Assembly: GCA_016930735.1 (NCBI GenBank)
Contig: JAFGGF010000015.1
Coordinates: 1-14,306, forward strand
Source: Prolixibacteraceae bacterium
Lineage (GTDB): Bacteria > Bacteroidota > Bacteroidia > Bacteroidales > Prolixibacteraceae
DNA: 14,306 nt
Direction of reading: 5' to 3'
Shown: in pieces, positions 1-8,142 of the stretch
Layout of the letters: every line of letters starts with the position of its first letter
Numbering within the stretch: the stretch's first letter is position 1
Notes under the pieces: model-generated
What the model was told of the DNA's origin: nothing
Databases searched by the model: none
Seen by the model: only the letters and a program-made list of their open reading frames with translations
Program-made: the position numbers and the translations under genes

Positions 1-1432
1 ATGATTGTTTCAATAAATCAATCAACTCCTCTTTACTAATTCCAAATTCCCTTTCAAACTGCCTATTGTTATAATATTCAATTGATTTTTCAACCTCTTG
101 TACTGAATTACATTCTTCAAAGTCAGATAGATTTCTTAACTCTTCGAGAAGTTCAGGTTCTATCACTTTACTAAACATTTTTGCTTCCTGTAAATACTTT
201 TCTCTTAAATCTTCGGGTTGTAAACGCGCTGCATATTTATATTTCAAATATTTGCTTCTGATTTCTTCTGAACCATAAATAATACCAAGAAAATCAATAA
301 ACAACTTGGCAATTCCATCAGGGCTCTCACTTATTTCAAAACAAATGCGCATTAAAGGCTCTCTCAACTCATAATAAGTATCTTTTCCCTCTTTATATTT
401 ATCGATATAACCACTTTTGTATAATTCAGAAAGCTGTTTGGATGCAACATTTGCGTGCATAAAACACGACCTGGCAATTTCTTTACCCATTTGAGGCGTA
501 TGCTGCAAACTGATAAACTTTATTATTTTTTGTTGCTGAACAGGCAGCTTTGCTACAAACTGCTCATAATAAGGCTTAAGGCTATTCATAGTCTTTACAA
601 AAACCTGCGAGAGTTCTGATTTTAATTCAGCTTTCAGGAACGAATAAAACTCAACCAGAAGCCGGTGGTTTCCACCCGTAAGTTCAAATATTGCCCTGAT
701 CTTTCCTTTAACATTTTGTTTTTCAAATTCTTTTAAAACTACCTTATTCTCTTCTGCAATGGCAATAGCCTTCATAAATTCAAAAGATTCGTCAAAACCG
801 AGTTTGTTAAGATGAACGGTTTTAAAAAAGTTATAAAACGGATAGTTGCTGTCCTGAATATGGGCAAACAGATTTTGGCTGGTGGCTACCAAACAAATGT
901 TGTTATTTTCGTGGATAAAATCGCGAAGCCTTGCCTGTCCGGTTTGACCCATTCCTTCAAAAACAACATTTAAATTTTCTATCAGAACAATTAACAGTTT
1001 CTCCCCTAAAAAATCAAGTAACAAATTTTTAAGAGCAAATTCCTGACGCTCCTGCATATTAGAAATTTCATAAATCGCATCTTTTAAATTCTCAAATCCG
1101 GGCTCTTTGTAACGAATGAATGATTCAAGGACACGAACAAGAAAATCAAGAAAATTAGCAATACCAACTTCGTCTTCAATCATGTATGCAATGGCTATCT
1201 TTTCAGCTATTTTTTTATTTGATTTCAAACGGTTGTATAAAACTTTTGTAATGTGTGTTTTCCCACTACCCCGGGGAGCAATAATAAGATTCTGATATGA
1301 TTGCCCGTTTTCTATTTTCTTAACTAATTCCTTTTCAACCTTGTCAACAATATCTTTCCTGCCAACCAATGTTTTTTCGAGAATTTCTGAGTCAACACTT
1401 TTTGCATTAAACGACAATAACGGATTTGCCAT
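1..1432 (-). CDS. P-loop ATPase with C-terminal winged-helix-like region (partial, runs off left edge)
   Basis: The reading frame opens with ATG at 1432 and stays open to base 2, giving 477 residues; the C-terminus lies outside the window. A Walker A motif APRGSGKT is at residues 52-59, preceded by VGRKD at 23-27, the usual lead-in of AAA/STAND-like ATPases. The Walker B strand is LLIVLIEN at 146-153: the usual Asp position is Ile151 and only Glu152 is kept. A sensor-1-like strand (ICLVATSQN) follows. After about residue 280 the protein looks helical and winged-helix-like (KEIARSCFMHANVASKQLSELYKSGYI), as in ATPases that database searches often label MarR-like. The start is 26 bp after the stop of the upstream ATPase, so the two are probably cotranscribed. 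Hydrolysis may be weak or unusual because of the altered Walker B. The biological role is unknown; phage defence, a mobile element or stress signalling are all possible and none is shown. Confidence 0.83.
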   Translation of the reverse strand, partial: MANPLLSFNAKSVDSEILEKTLVGRKDIVDKVEKELVKKIENGQSYQNLIIAPRGSGKTHITKVLYNRLKSNKKIAEKIAIAYMIEDEVGIANFLDFLVRVLESFIRYKEPGFENLKDAIYEISNMQERQEFALKNLLLDFLGEKLLIVLIENLNVVFEGMGQTGQARLRDFIHENNNICLVATSQNLFAHIQDSNYPFYNFFKTVHLNKLGFDESFEFMKAIAIAEENKVVLKEFEKQNVKGKIRAIFELTGGNHRLLVEFYSFLKAELKSELSQVFVKTMNSLKPYYEQFVAKLPVQQQKIIKFISLQHTPQMGKEIARSCFMHANVASKQLSELYKSGYIDKYKEGKDTYYELREPLMRICFEISESPDGIAKLFIDFLGIIYGSEEIRSKYLKYKYAARLQPEDLREKYLQEAKMFSKVIEPELLEELRNLSDFEECNSVQEVEKSIEYYNNRQFEREFGISKEELIDLLKQS

Positions 1433-1458
1433 AATCTTTTCTTTTATAATTTCTGAAA

Positions 1459-2640
1459 TTAAACAGCCTTATTAATTGCCCACCATTTTTTAACAATAGA
1501 ATAATTGAAACGAAAATGACGTTTCCCATCAATTAATTCTCTTTCAAAATAACCATCTCTCCAAAGACGGTCAATTTCTTCATTTAATACCATCCTTTCA
1601 ATTTCTACCTGTTTCTCAACATGAGATGCAATTTCATTCTCGCTAATGAACCCTTCCCTTCCCGATATAAAATTCAAAATATGGTTAACAAGTACTTTAT
1701 CAGGATAAAACTTTTCAATTCTATCATAAAAATGTTTGAGGCTATTCGAATTGGTTGAGTCATTTAAAATACTATCCAGTGCCATGTCTACCTGTGCCTT
1801 TTTAATGGAATTTAAATCCTTGATTTTATCAAAAATAACATCAATAAAATATGGGATATTATCCGCTTCCTTACAAATGTATTCCATTGTTGCCTTACTG
1901 ATTTTCAGTCCACATCCCTGAGAAAGACATCTACTAAAATATAATGCTTCATTCTTTGAAAATGGAAGCAACCTTTGCTTATTCAAATGATTAATTGGAT
2001 CGCCAATATTATAACCTGCTCGTTTTATTTTATCTATAACCAAATCAATACCTATTGAGCCACAGTAAACAAACCTGAGCTGCTCGGGAAATTCATTTTG
2101 CACTAAATCTCTTAAAAATCCTAATACATTAACTGCTTCCGAATTTTCCATTTTACTGAGCATTATAGAAAATTCATCCAGCATAATTATAATGTATTTG
2201 CCGTTATATTGTTCGGTTAACAATTTAATTATATAATAAAGCTGCTTTTCCCACTTTTTATCGACTTTGTTAAGTTCTATCCCTGCAACCTTTTTAATGT
2301 GAGAAGTTATTGTATTGAAAACATTCTCAACTTCCTTCATTCTTGATTCCTCAATAATCTTTTTTTCTTTTATGCGTTCAAAAAGAATATTTACAAAATC
2401 ATCTGCATTCTCAGCACCTTCTACTCCCTTATAAATAGTCAGAAAACCATCTTTAACACTGGCATTCATTTTTATTAAAACAGAACTTTTGCCAAATCGT
2501 CTTTCAGCATAAAGAACAATCCCCTGTCTTTTCAAAATCCTCCAGTAATCTTCAATCAATTTTTCTCTTCCAATTACCTGATTTGCTTTTAACACTCCTC
2601 CTGTTTGAGGAGTTAATGCAATAATTTCTTTTTGTTTCAT
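1459..2640 (-). CDS. P-loop ATPase with C-terminal winged helix, first gene of ATPase pair
   Basis: This 393-residue protein resembles the archaeal-type/AAA ATPases in which an NTPase domain is followed by a winged helix. VIGREKLIEDYW (22-33) precedes a Walker A-like loop AERRFGKS (45-52), in which the first Gly of GxxxxGK[ST] is Ala45; relatives commonly read GERRxGKT. Walker B is YIIIMLDEF (149-157) with Asp155-Glu156 intact, and a sensor-1-like strand RFVYCGS is at 189-195. Residues about 316-393 form a probable winged helix ending in a basic, aromatic tail (KKWWAINKAV). No signal peptide or membrane segment is visible, so it is cytosolic. It is the promoter-proximal gene of a two-ATPase operon, and its promoter carries tandem palindromic repeats. 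The partner keeps the better Walker A and this protein the better Walker B, so they could act as a heteromeric pair, which is inference. Confidence is high for an ATPase and low for any role. Confidence 0.85.
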   Translation of the reverse strand: MKQKEIIALTPQTGGVLKANQVIGREKLIEDYWRILKRQGIVLYAERRFGKSSVLIKMNASVKDGFLTIYKGVEGAENADDFVNILFERIKEKKIIEESRMKEVENVFNTITSHIKKVAGIELNKVDKKWEKQLYYIIKLLTEQYNGKYIIIMLDEFSIMLSKMENSEAVNVLGFLRDLVQNEFPEQLRFVYCGSIGIDLVIDKIKRAGYNIGDPINHLNKQRLLPFSKNEALYFSRCLSQGCGLKISKATMEYICKEADNIPYFIDVIFDKIKDLNSIKKAQVDMALDSILNDSTNSNSLKHFYDRIEKFYPDKVLVNHILNFISGREGFISENEIASHVEKQVEIERMVLNEEIDRLWRDGYFERELIDGKRHFRFNYSIVKKWWAINKAV

Positions 2641-2665
2641 TTGTTAACATTTTAAAATAAGTAAA

Positions 2666-2695
2666 CAAATATACGACAAAATTATCGTACGACAA
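2666..2695 (-). promoter_or_regulatory. Bacteroidota-type promoter of the ATPase pair
   Basis: On the minus strand TATATTTG (2673 down to 2666) is a perfect match to the Bacteroidota -7 consensus TAnnTTTG. A TTG at 2695-2693 is separated from it by exactly 19 nt, the normal spacing for the -33 element. Transcription would begin close to 2660, leaving a short leader of about 20 nt before the ATG at 2640. The -33 TTG and the spacer lie inside the two 16-bp repeats, so anything bound there should block RNA polymerase. Confidence 0.75.
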
Positions 2696-2707
2696 AATTA
2701 TCGTACG
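2672..2707. repeat. Tandem 16-bp repeat with palindromic arms, likely operator
   Basis: The unit tacgacaaaattatcg occurs twice without mismatch and without a gap (2672-2687 and 2688-2703), followed by a four-base start of a third copy (2704-2707). Each unit is framed by tacga and tcgta arms. Across 2687-2706 these make an inverted repeat of gtacga and tcgtac around an 8-nt centre. Two such dyads one and a half helical turns apart are typical of cooperative repressor sites. The position over the promoter of the ATPase pair points to autoregulation, perhaps by one of the two winged-helix ATPases; the binding protein is inferred. Confidence 0.72.
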
Positions 2708-2908
2708 TAAATAATTTGAAAAATTTAATGAAAAAATCGATCATCAGCTAATATTCCACTAAAAATTGTTGAAGGAAAACCATTCTCAAATTATACTCAA
2801 ATTAAAATTAATCTATTAAAATCTAGGTTAGCCATTTTTCCAAACAAAAATCCTTTTTAATCTAGCGAATAAAACCTATTTTTTGGCAAAATAAAATTTT
2901 ATCAAAAC
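2708..2908. other. AT-rich divergent intergenic remainder
   Basis: This is the rest of the 268-bp divergent gap between the ATPase pair and the M20 peptidase. It has no open frame worth reporting. It must hold the promoter of the peptidase: a run reading TATTTTTTG about 30 nt before the ATG is one base too long to fit TAnnTTTG, so I do not call it as a promoter. No repeat, tRNA or attachment-site-like structure was seen. Confidence 0.4.
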
Positions 2909-4276
2909 ATGGAATATATTAATAAATACATCGAAGAAAACAAAGATCGTTTTTTAGAAGAGTTATTTGAACTGATCAGCATCCCTTCAATCAGCTCAAT
3001 AGCCGACCACAAACCTGATATGTACAGGGCGGCAGAAAAGTGGAAAGAAATCCTGTTAAACTCAGGAGTAGATAAAGCCGAAGTTTTTGAATCGGATGGG
3101 AATCCGGTGGTTTTTGCTGAAAAAATCATTGACCCGGCATTGCCAACAATAATGATTTATTCACATTACGATGTAATGCCTGTTGATCCTGTCAGCCTAT
3201 GGAACACTGATCCGTTCAAGCCGGTAATTAAAGACGGGAAAATCTGGGCGCGCGGTGCCGACGACGATAAAGGCCAGGGAATGATGCATGCCAAAGCTTT
3301 CGAAATAATGGTTAAAACCAATACACTTCCCTGCAATGTCAAATTTATGATTGAAGGTGAAGAAGAAATTGGTTCACCTAATCTTGGTAAATGGTGCCGC
3401 GAAAACAAAGAAATGCTGAAGGCTGATGTGATCCTGGTTTCAGATACAACCATGATGGCACCCGATATGCCAACCATCACAACCGGATTAAGAGGACTGG
3501 CTTACTGGCAGGTTGAGGTGACCGGTCCCAATAAAGATTTACACTCAGGTTTATTTGGTGGTGCAGTAGCCAACCCTGCAATTGTTTTAAGTAAGATGCT
3601 TGCTCAAATGATTGATAAAAACGGAAAGGTAACAATTCCGGGGTTTTACGACAATGTAATGGAAGTATCAAAAGAGGAAAGGGAATTATTGTCCCAGGCT
3701 CCGTTTAATGAAGAAAAATATAAAAAGGCTATTGATGTTGACGAATTGACCGGAGAAAAAGGTTTTTCAACATCAGAACGAACCGGTATCCGCCCTTCTT
3801 TCGATATTTGTGGCATTTGGGGAGGATACACCGGCGAAGGGGCAAAAACTGTACTGCCATCCAAAGCATTTGCAAAAGTTTCATCGCGTTTAGTGCCGAA
3901 TCAGGATCATAAAAAAATAGCTGAACTGTTTAAAAACCATTTTGAATCGATTGCTCCAAAAACTGTTAAAGTAAAAGTTGAATCACTTCATGGAGGACAG
4001 GGTTATGTCTGCCCGATTGATATTCCTGAATATCAGGCTGCTGAAAAAGCATATGTCGAAGTTTACGGGAAACGACCGGTTCCTTTCCGTTCAGGTGGCA
4101 GCATCCCGATTATTTCAACCTTTGAGGAAATTTTCGGAATTAAATCTGTATTAATGGGTTTCGGACTGGAATCGGATGCAATCCATTCTCCAAACGAAAA
4201 CTATCCGCTTGAACAGTTTTTTAACGGAATCAGGACCATTCCTCTGTTTTATAAATATTATGCAGAAATGAAATAA
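2909..4276 (+). CDS. M20 family metallodipeptidase
   Basis: This 455-residue cytosolic protein (no signal peptide) belongs to peptidase family M20, closest in pattern to the carnosinase / non-specific dipeptidase group, which hydrolyses dipeptides with a two-metal (usually Zn or Mn) centre. All expected metal and catalytic residues are visible. SHYDVMP supplies His86 and Asp88; ARGADDDKG supplies the bridging Asp119; EGEEEIGS supplies the catalytic Glu152 and metal-binding Glu153; LVSDT supplies Asp179; DAIHSP supplies His426. The dimerisation/lid domain begins near LRGLAYWQVEV (194-204) and contains DLHSG. The length is normal for the family and nothing is missing. It is monocistronic by appearance, with its own terminator 20 bp after the stop, and divergent from the ATPase pair. 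It is probably involved in peptide recycling. The exact substrate cannot be read from the sequence. Confidence 0.95.
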   Translation: MEYINKYIEENKDRFLEELFELISIPSISSIADHKPDMYRAAEKWKEILLNSGVDKAEVFESDGNPVVFAEKIIDPALPTIMIYSHYDVMPVDPVSLWNTDPFKPVIKDGKIWARGADDDKGQGMMHAKAFEIMVKTNTLPCNVKFMIEGEEEIGSPNLGKWCRENKEMLKADVILVSDTTMMAPDMPTITTGLRGLAYWQVEVTGPNKDLHSGLFGGAVANPAIVLSKMLAQMIDKNGKVTIPGFYDNVMEVSKEERELLSQAPFNEEKYKKAIDVDELTGEKGFSTSERTGIRPSFDICGIWGGYTGEGAKTVLPSKAFAKVSSRLVPNQDHKKIAELFKNHFESIAPKTVKVKVESLHGGQGYVCPIDIPEYQAAEKAYVEVYGKRPVPFRSGGSIPIISTFEEIFGIKSVLMGFGLESDAIHSPNENYPLEQFFNGIRTIPLFYKYYAEMK

Positions 4277-4296
4277 AATTGACCATGATAAAATAT

Positions 4297-4331
4297 AAAG
4301 CTGCTTGTTTTTACAGGCAGCTTTTTTTATT
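4297..4331 (+). terminator. Intrinsic terminator after the M20 peptidase
   Basis: AAAGCTGCTTG (4297-4307) pairs with CAGGCAGCTTT (4314-4324) as an 11-bp stem with one G-U wobble. A short T-rich loop separates the arms and a T tract follows. It lies 20 bp beyond the peptidase stop. The next gene starts at 4359, so that gene must use either a promoter squeezed into the remaining 27 bp or read-through. Confidence 0.85.
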
Positions 4332-4358
4332 TTCGAAACATAATCTGACCTGACCGTT

Positions 4359-6284
4359 ATGAAAAAAATATTCGTTATTGCTTTTCTGATTCTTTCAAAT
4401 TTTAGTTTTTGCCAGAATCAAGCTGATTTATTAAGTGGTAAGTATTCAAAAGAAGAATTAACAAAAATTCTGATTCCGGTTAAAGACTGGAAACCATTTG
4501 CAGATATTACCAACACGGAACTGACTGACAGGGAAATGTTTGAGGCCTTCGTTAAGTCTGCTGAAAAATACATTGATTATGAATGGCCTTATATTCCGGC
4601 AACTAAATCGCTCTTAATAGAACGAACCGGCGACCGCGATGAATATCAGAATATTAGTTTTCAGAAAAGAAGGGTACTTGGGACGATGGTACTTGCAGAA
4701 GTTTATGAAAATAAAGGCAGGTTTATCGATCCGATAATAAACGGAATCTGGTCGATTTGTGAAGAATCGTGGTGGGGAGTGCCTGCACACCTGCCCAGAG
4801 GAAAAGAGTATGGTGGTCTTATGGATGTTTCAGAACCGTTTGTTGATCTTTTTGCTGCTGAAACGGCAACTTATCTTTCCTGGGCTTATTATTTCCTGGG
4901 AGATCAACTGGATGCTGTTTCTCCACAAATCAGGAAAAGAATTTATTATGAGACTAACCGCCGCATTTTTGAACCATTGATGAATAAGCATCATGGATGG
5001 ATGGGTTACAGTACTGATGGAAGCCGCCCAAATAACTGGAATCCCTGGATCTGTTCCAACTGGTTAAATTCGGTTTTACTTCTTGAACAGGATGAAATAA
5101 AACGAGTTAACCATGTATATAAAATACTGGATGTGCTTGATGAGTTCCTGAATCCCTACCCTCAGGATGGTGGTTGCGACGAAGGCCCGGGTTACTGGGG
5201 TGCTGCAGCAGCTTCGTTATTTGATAATCTCGCTTTATTAAACCTGGCAACAAATAACTCCTTTAGTTATATTTTTTCAGATCTGAAAATTAAAAACATG
5301 GCTCAGTTTATTTATAAAGCCCAGATCAGTGAAAAATACTTTTTAAACTTTGCTGATGCTGACCCACAGCCTGAAATGGATGCAGAAATGATTTACCGGT
5401 TTGGGAAAGCCATTGACGATACTGATATGAAAAAATTCGGGGCTTTTTATCACAAAGACTTTTCAGGTGAGATTTACAGTTTTCATTTTTTCAGGAATAT
5501 CTTTTCGCTTTACTTACAGGATGAAATTAAATCATCTGAAAAAGGATTGCCGCTCCCTGAATCAGTTTGGTATCCTGACTTACAGGTAATGATGGCCCGT
5601 GATAAAAAAGGAAGTACCGATGGTTTTTTTGTAGCAGCAAAAGGTGGGAACAACAACGAAAGCCACAATCACAACGACATTGGAAATTATGTGGTTTATT
5701 ATGATGGTTTGCCCCTTTTAATCGATGTTGGCCGTGGAACTTATACTTTGAAAACTTTCAGTGATCAGAGGTACACTATCTGGTTTAATTGTTCCGATTA
5801 TCATAATATTCCATCGATAAATGGATTCACTCAACAACCGGGTGCTGAATACAAATCAAAAAACGTTACTTATAAAAATGCTGAAAAATCAGCCACTTTT
5901 TCACTTGACCTTTCTGAAGCATATCCTAAAGTAGCAGGAGTCACTAAGTGGAAAAGAACATTAAATTTCAACAGAGGTAAAAATATTGTAATTACAGATG
6001 AATTTGACCTTACAAAAATTGAAAGTATTACTCAGCATTTTATGACTTGCTACCCTTGTGAAGCAAATAAAAGTGAGGTAATAATCCACTATCCCGATCA
6101 GAATTTTAAGATCGGGTTTAATAAAAATCTTTTTAATGCTGAAGTTGAAAAAGTAAAACTTGAAAGCATGGAAGACCAGGGGATTATTCAGAAATGGGGA
6201 GACAATATTTACCGGATAAACCTAATAATGACTAATCCAACAAAAAAAGGAATAGTGAAAATAGAAATTAAAGAATCTGATTAA
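4359..6284 (+). CDS. Secreted heparinase II/III-family protein, candidate polysaccharide lyase
   Basis: The 641-residue protein starts with a Sec signal peptide (MKKIFVIAFLILSNFSFC, cleavage likely before Gln19), so it is periplasmic or secreted. An N-terminal alpha-toroid-like region follows, with ESWWGVPAHL (136-145), NNWNPWICSNW (225-235) and DEGPGYWG (274-281), motifs of the heparinase II/III superfamily. The C-terminal beta-sandwich begins around residue 405 and carries the hallmark NNESHNHNDIGNYV (432-445) and LLIDVGRGTYT. These enzymes cleave uronic-acid polysaccharides by beta-elimination, using Tyr and His residues; Tyr279 and His436/His438 are candidates. The substrate cannot be told: glycosaminoglycan, alginate-like or another uronate glycan are all possible. 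The start is 27 bp after a terminator. The stop overlaps by 4 nt the stop of the convergent GH29 gene, a sensible partner for a fucosylated glycan. Confidence 0.85.
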   Translation: MKKIFVIAFLILSNFSFCQNQADLLSGKYSKEELTKILIPVKDWKPFADITNTELTDREMFEAFVKSAEKYIDYEWPYIPATKSLLIERTGDRDEYQNISFQKRRVLGTMVLAEVYENKGRFIDPIINGIWSICEESWWGVPAHLPRGKEYGGLMDVSEPFVDLFAAETATYLSWAYYFLGDQLDAVSPQIRKRIYYETNRRIFEPLMNKHHGWMGYSTDGSRPNNWNPWICSNWLNSVLLLEQDEIKRVNHVYKILDVLDEFLNPYPQDGGCDEGPGYWGAAAASLFDNLALLNLATNNSFSYIFSDLKIKNMAQFIYKAQISEKYFLNFADADPQPEMDAEMIYRFGKAIDDTDMKKFGAFYHKDFSGEIYSFHFFRNIFSLYLQDEIKSSEKGLPLPESVWYPDLQVMMARDKKGSTDGFFVAAKGGNNNESHNHNDIGNYVVYYDGLPLLIDVGRGTYTLKTFSDQRYTIWFNCSDYHNIPSINGFTQQPGAEYKSKNVTYKNAEKSATFSLDLSEAYPKVAGVTKWKRTLNFNRGKNIVITDEFDLTKIESITQHFMTCYPCEANKSEVIIHYPDQNFKIGFNKNLFNAEVEKVKLESMEDQGIIQKWGDNIYRINLIMTNPTKKGIVKIEIKESD

Positions 6285-8035
6285 TTAATCAATTCCAATT
6301 CAACAAAATGTAATTCAACTTCATTCCAGTTCCCCTGCTCCGGTGACAGGCTAAATGTAACATTTCCGGATTCTTTAACGTCTATTTCTCCTGGAGTAAC
6401 AAGAACAAATTCATTTCCTGAATCATCCAATTCTTCAGTAATTTCTTCTGATCCAAGTTTCAAATTCATTATGTTTTCACCGGCAGCTTTTATATACATA
6501 TTTATTTTGTATTTACCGGGTTCAGGGACATTCAACATCCATTCAATTTTTGTTCGTTCATCCACCCAGTTTTTTATGACAGTTTTTGGGCTTTGTCCTT
6601 CAACCCTGGCCTGGCTTCCATAACCGGGATTATGAATGTCGGCAAAATCGGCAGGCAAATAAATTTTACCATCTTTCAATGTTGGCATATTACTTTCAAC
6701 CTTTAATTTGCCCTTTGTTTCAACAGCGATAACTGTATTAACCGGATCAAAAGTTACACTTGGGGCATGGATCAACAGATCACCATCTTCAAATTTAAAG
6801 GCAAATTTTTGACCAGGATTTGAAACCAGGTAAACATCTGAAATTCTTGACTTTAAACCCGGCACTCGCAGTATCTGGTCTTTGGGCCAGTTAAAAACAT
6901 GAAAATAGAGGGTTGTACCATTTTTATGTTCCCTTTTTGTACACCTGCCCCAGGGTAGTTTAAAGAAAGGACTTGCTGTTGTTCCATAAATCGATTGGCT
7001 ATTCCTTTGTAACCACTGACCCATAGCCTGCAGCCTTACTACACTTGAGTCAGGAATCTGCCCTAAAGCATCAGGACCAACATTTAAAAGAAGGTTGCCA
7101 CCTTTACTTGCAATATCAACCAACATACGAATAAGAGTTTCTGATGACTTCCAGTTATTGTCATACCATTTATACCCCCAGCTTGTATTCATTGTCATAC
7201 ACACTTCCCAGTCGTAATTGAGCCCGGTTGGCGGCACATGTTGTTCCGGTGTTGAAAAATCCCCTTTCCAGGGTCTGTACAATCGATTATTCTGGATCAT
7301 ATCCGGATATTCATCAGCCACTGCTTTTAATTTTAAAGCTGCATCTTCAGTCATTCCTATCGGTGTATCCCACCAAAGAATATCCAATCCTCCGTAATTT
7401 TCAAGAATTTCTTTTACCTGTGGGACTGCTTTCCCGTCGATATAATTCATAAAGGGCTCTCTTTCCAGATTCGGGTCCCAATGGGATTTTCCCTGTTCTA
7501 TATCCCTGTATGTACCTCCGGGTTCATGCCAGTCCTGTGCCTGTGAATAATAAAATCCCAACCTGATTTCATTCTTCTTACAGGCGTCGGCCAGTTCCTT
7601 TAAAGGGTCACGTTTAAATGGAGTAGCATCAACAATATTGTATTTGCTGGCAAGTGAATGATACATTGCAAATCCATCGTGATGTTTCGAAGTAATTACA
7701 ATGTATTTCATACCGGCATATTTAGCCAGTTTAACCCATTCTTCGGCGTTGAAATTTGCCGGATTAAACTCTTCAGCCAGTTTTTCATATTCTTTAACCG
7801 GAATCTTAGCATTTAACATGATCCATTCACTAATCCCGGGAATCCTCTCCCCTTTCCATTCTCCTGCCGGAACAGCATATAAACCCCAGTGAATAAACAT
7901 TCCGAAACGGGCTTCCCTCCACCATTCCATTTTTTTATTCTGAGTTATTTCTTCCGGGATTAATTCTTTCTTTTCAGGCTGAAAACAAGAGCTTACAAAG
8001 AATATAATTGCTAAAAATACGATTAAATTTCTCAT
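6281..8035 (-). CDS. GH29 alpha-L-fucosidase, lipoprotein
   Basis: The 584-residue protein has a lipoprotein signal (VSSC, lipid-bearing Cys17) and then a GH29 (beta/alpha)8 domain that removes alpha-linked L-fucose with retention of configuration. Family marks are RFGMFIHWGLYAVPAGEW (43-60), KYIVITSKHHDGF (110-122), RLGFYYSQAQDWH (158-170) and GLDILWWDTP (216-225), in which Asp223 fits the catalytic nucleophile. The acid/base residue cannot be fixed without alignment. After the usual small beta domain (to about 455) an extra beta-rich region (about 460-584) follows, probably a carbohydrate-binding or accessory sandwich. The gene lies 107 bp downstream of the DUF2490 gene in the same direction but is functionally unlike it, so it probably has its own promoter; I saw no clear consensus. 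Its 3' end overlaps the convergent heparinase-family gene by 4 nt (ttaattaa). Confidence 0.93.
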   Translation of the reverse strand: MRNLIVFLAIIFFVSSCFQPEKKELIPEEITQNKKMEWWREARFGMFIHWGLYAVPAGEWKGERIPGISEWIMLNAKIPVKEYEKLAEEFNPANFNAEEWVKLAKYAGMKYIVITSKHHDGFAMYHSLASKYNIVDATPFKRDPLKELADACKKNEIRLGFYYSQAQDWHEPGGTYRDIEQGKSHWDPNLEREPFMNYIDGKAVPQVKEILENYGGLDILWWDTPIGMTEDAALKLKAVADEYPDMIQNNRLYRPWKGDFSTPEQHVPPTGLNYDWEVCMTMNTSWGYKWYDNNWKSSETLIRMLVDIASKGGNLLLNVGPDALGQIPDSSVVRLQAMGQWLQRNSQSIYGTTASPFFKLPWGRCTKREHKNGTTLYFHVFNWPKDQILRVPGLKSRISDVYLVSNPGQKFAFKFEDGDLLIHAPSVTFDPVNTVIAVETKGKLKVESNMPTLKDGKIYLPADFADIHNPGYGSQARVEGQSPKTVIKNWVDERTKIEWMLNVPEPGKYKINMYIKAAGENIMNLKLGSEEITEELDDSGNEFVLVTPGEIDVKESGNVTFSLSPEQGNWNEVELHFVELELIN

Positions 8036-8142
8036 ATCCTGTAGTTTAATAAGATAAGTGTAAAGTTCATAAAAATTATTACAATATTGACAATCTCAGG
8101 GACAAAACTCATTAAGGATTAATAATTATAAATAGTCAGTAC

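Noticed and set aside
990..1025. Possible frameshift in the left-edge ATPase near the Walker B strand.
   Set aside because: The frames on both sides agree (start ATG at 1432 and the codon at 950-952 are in phase), the translated strand reads like a normal P-loop domain, and the frame stays open to the window edge.
2909..8035. The peptidase, heparinase-family and GH29 genes as a full polysaccharide utilisation locus.
   Set aside because: No SusC/SusD pair, sulfatase or dedicated regulator is present, and a terminator isolates the peptidase; only the lyase/fucosidase pairing is supported.
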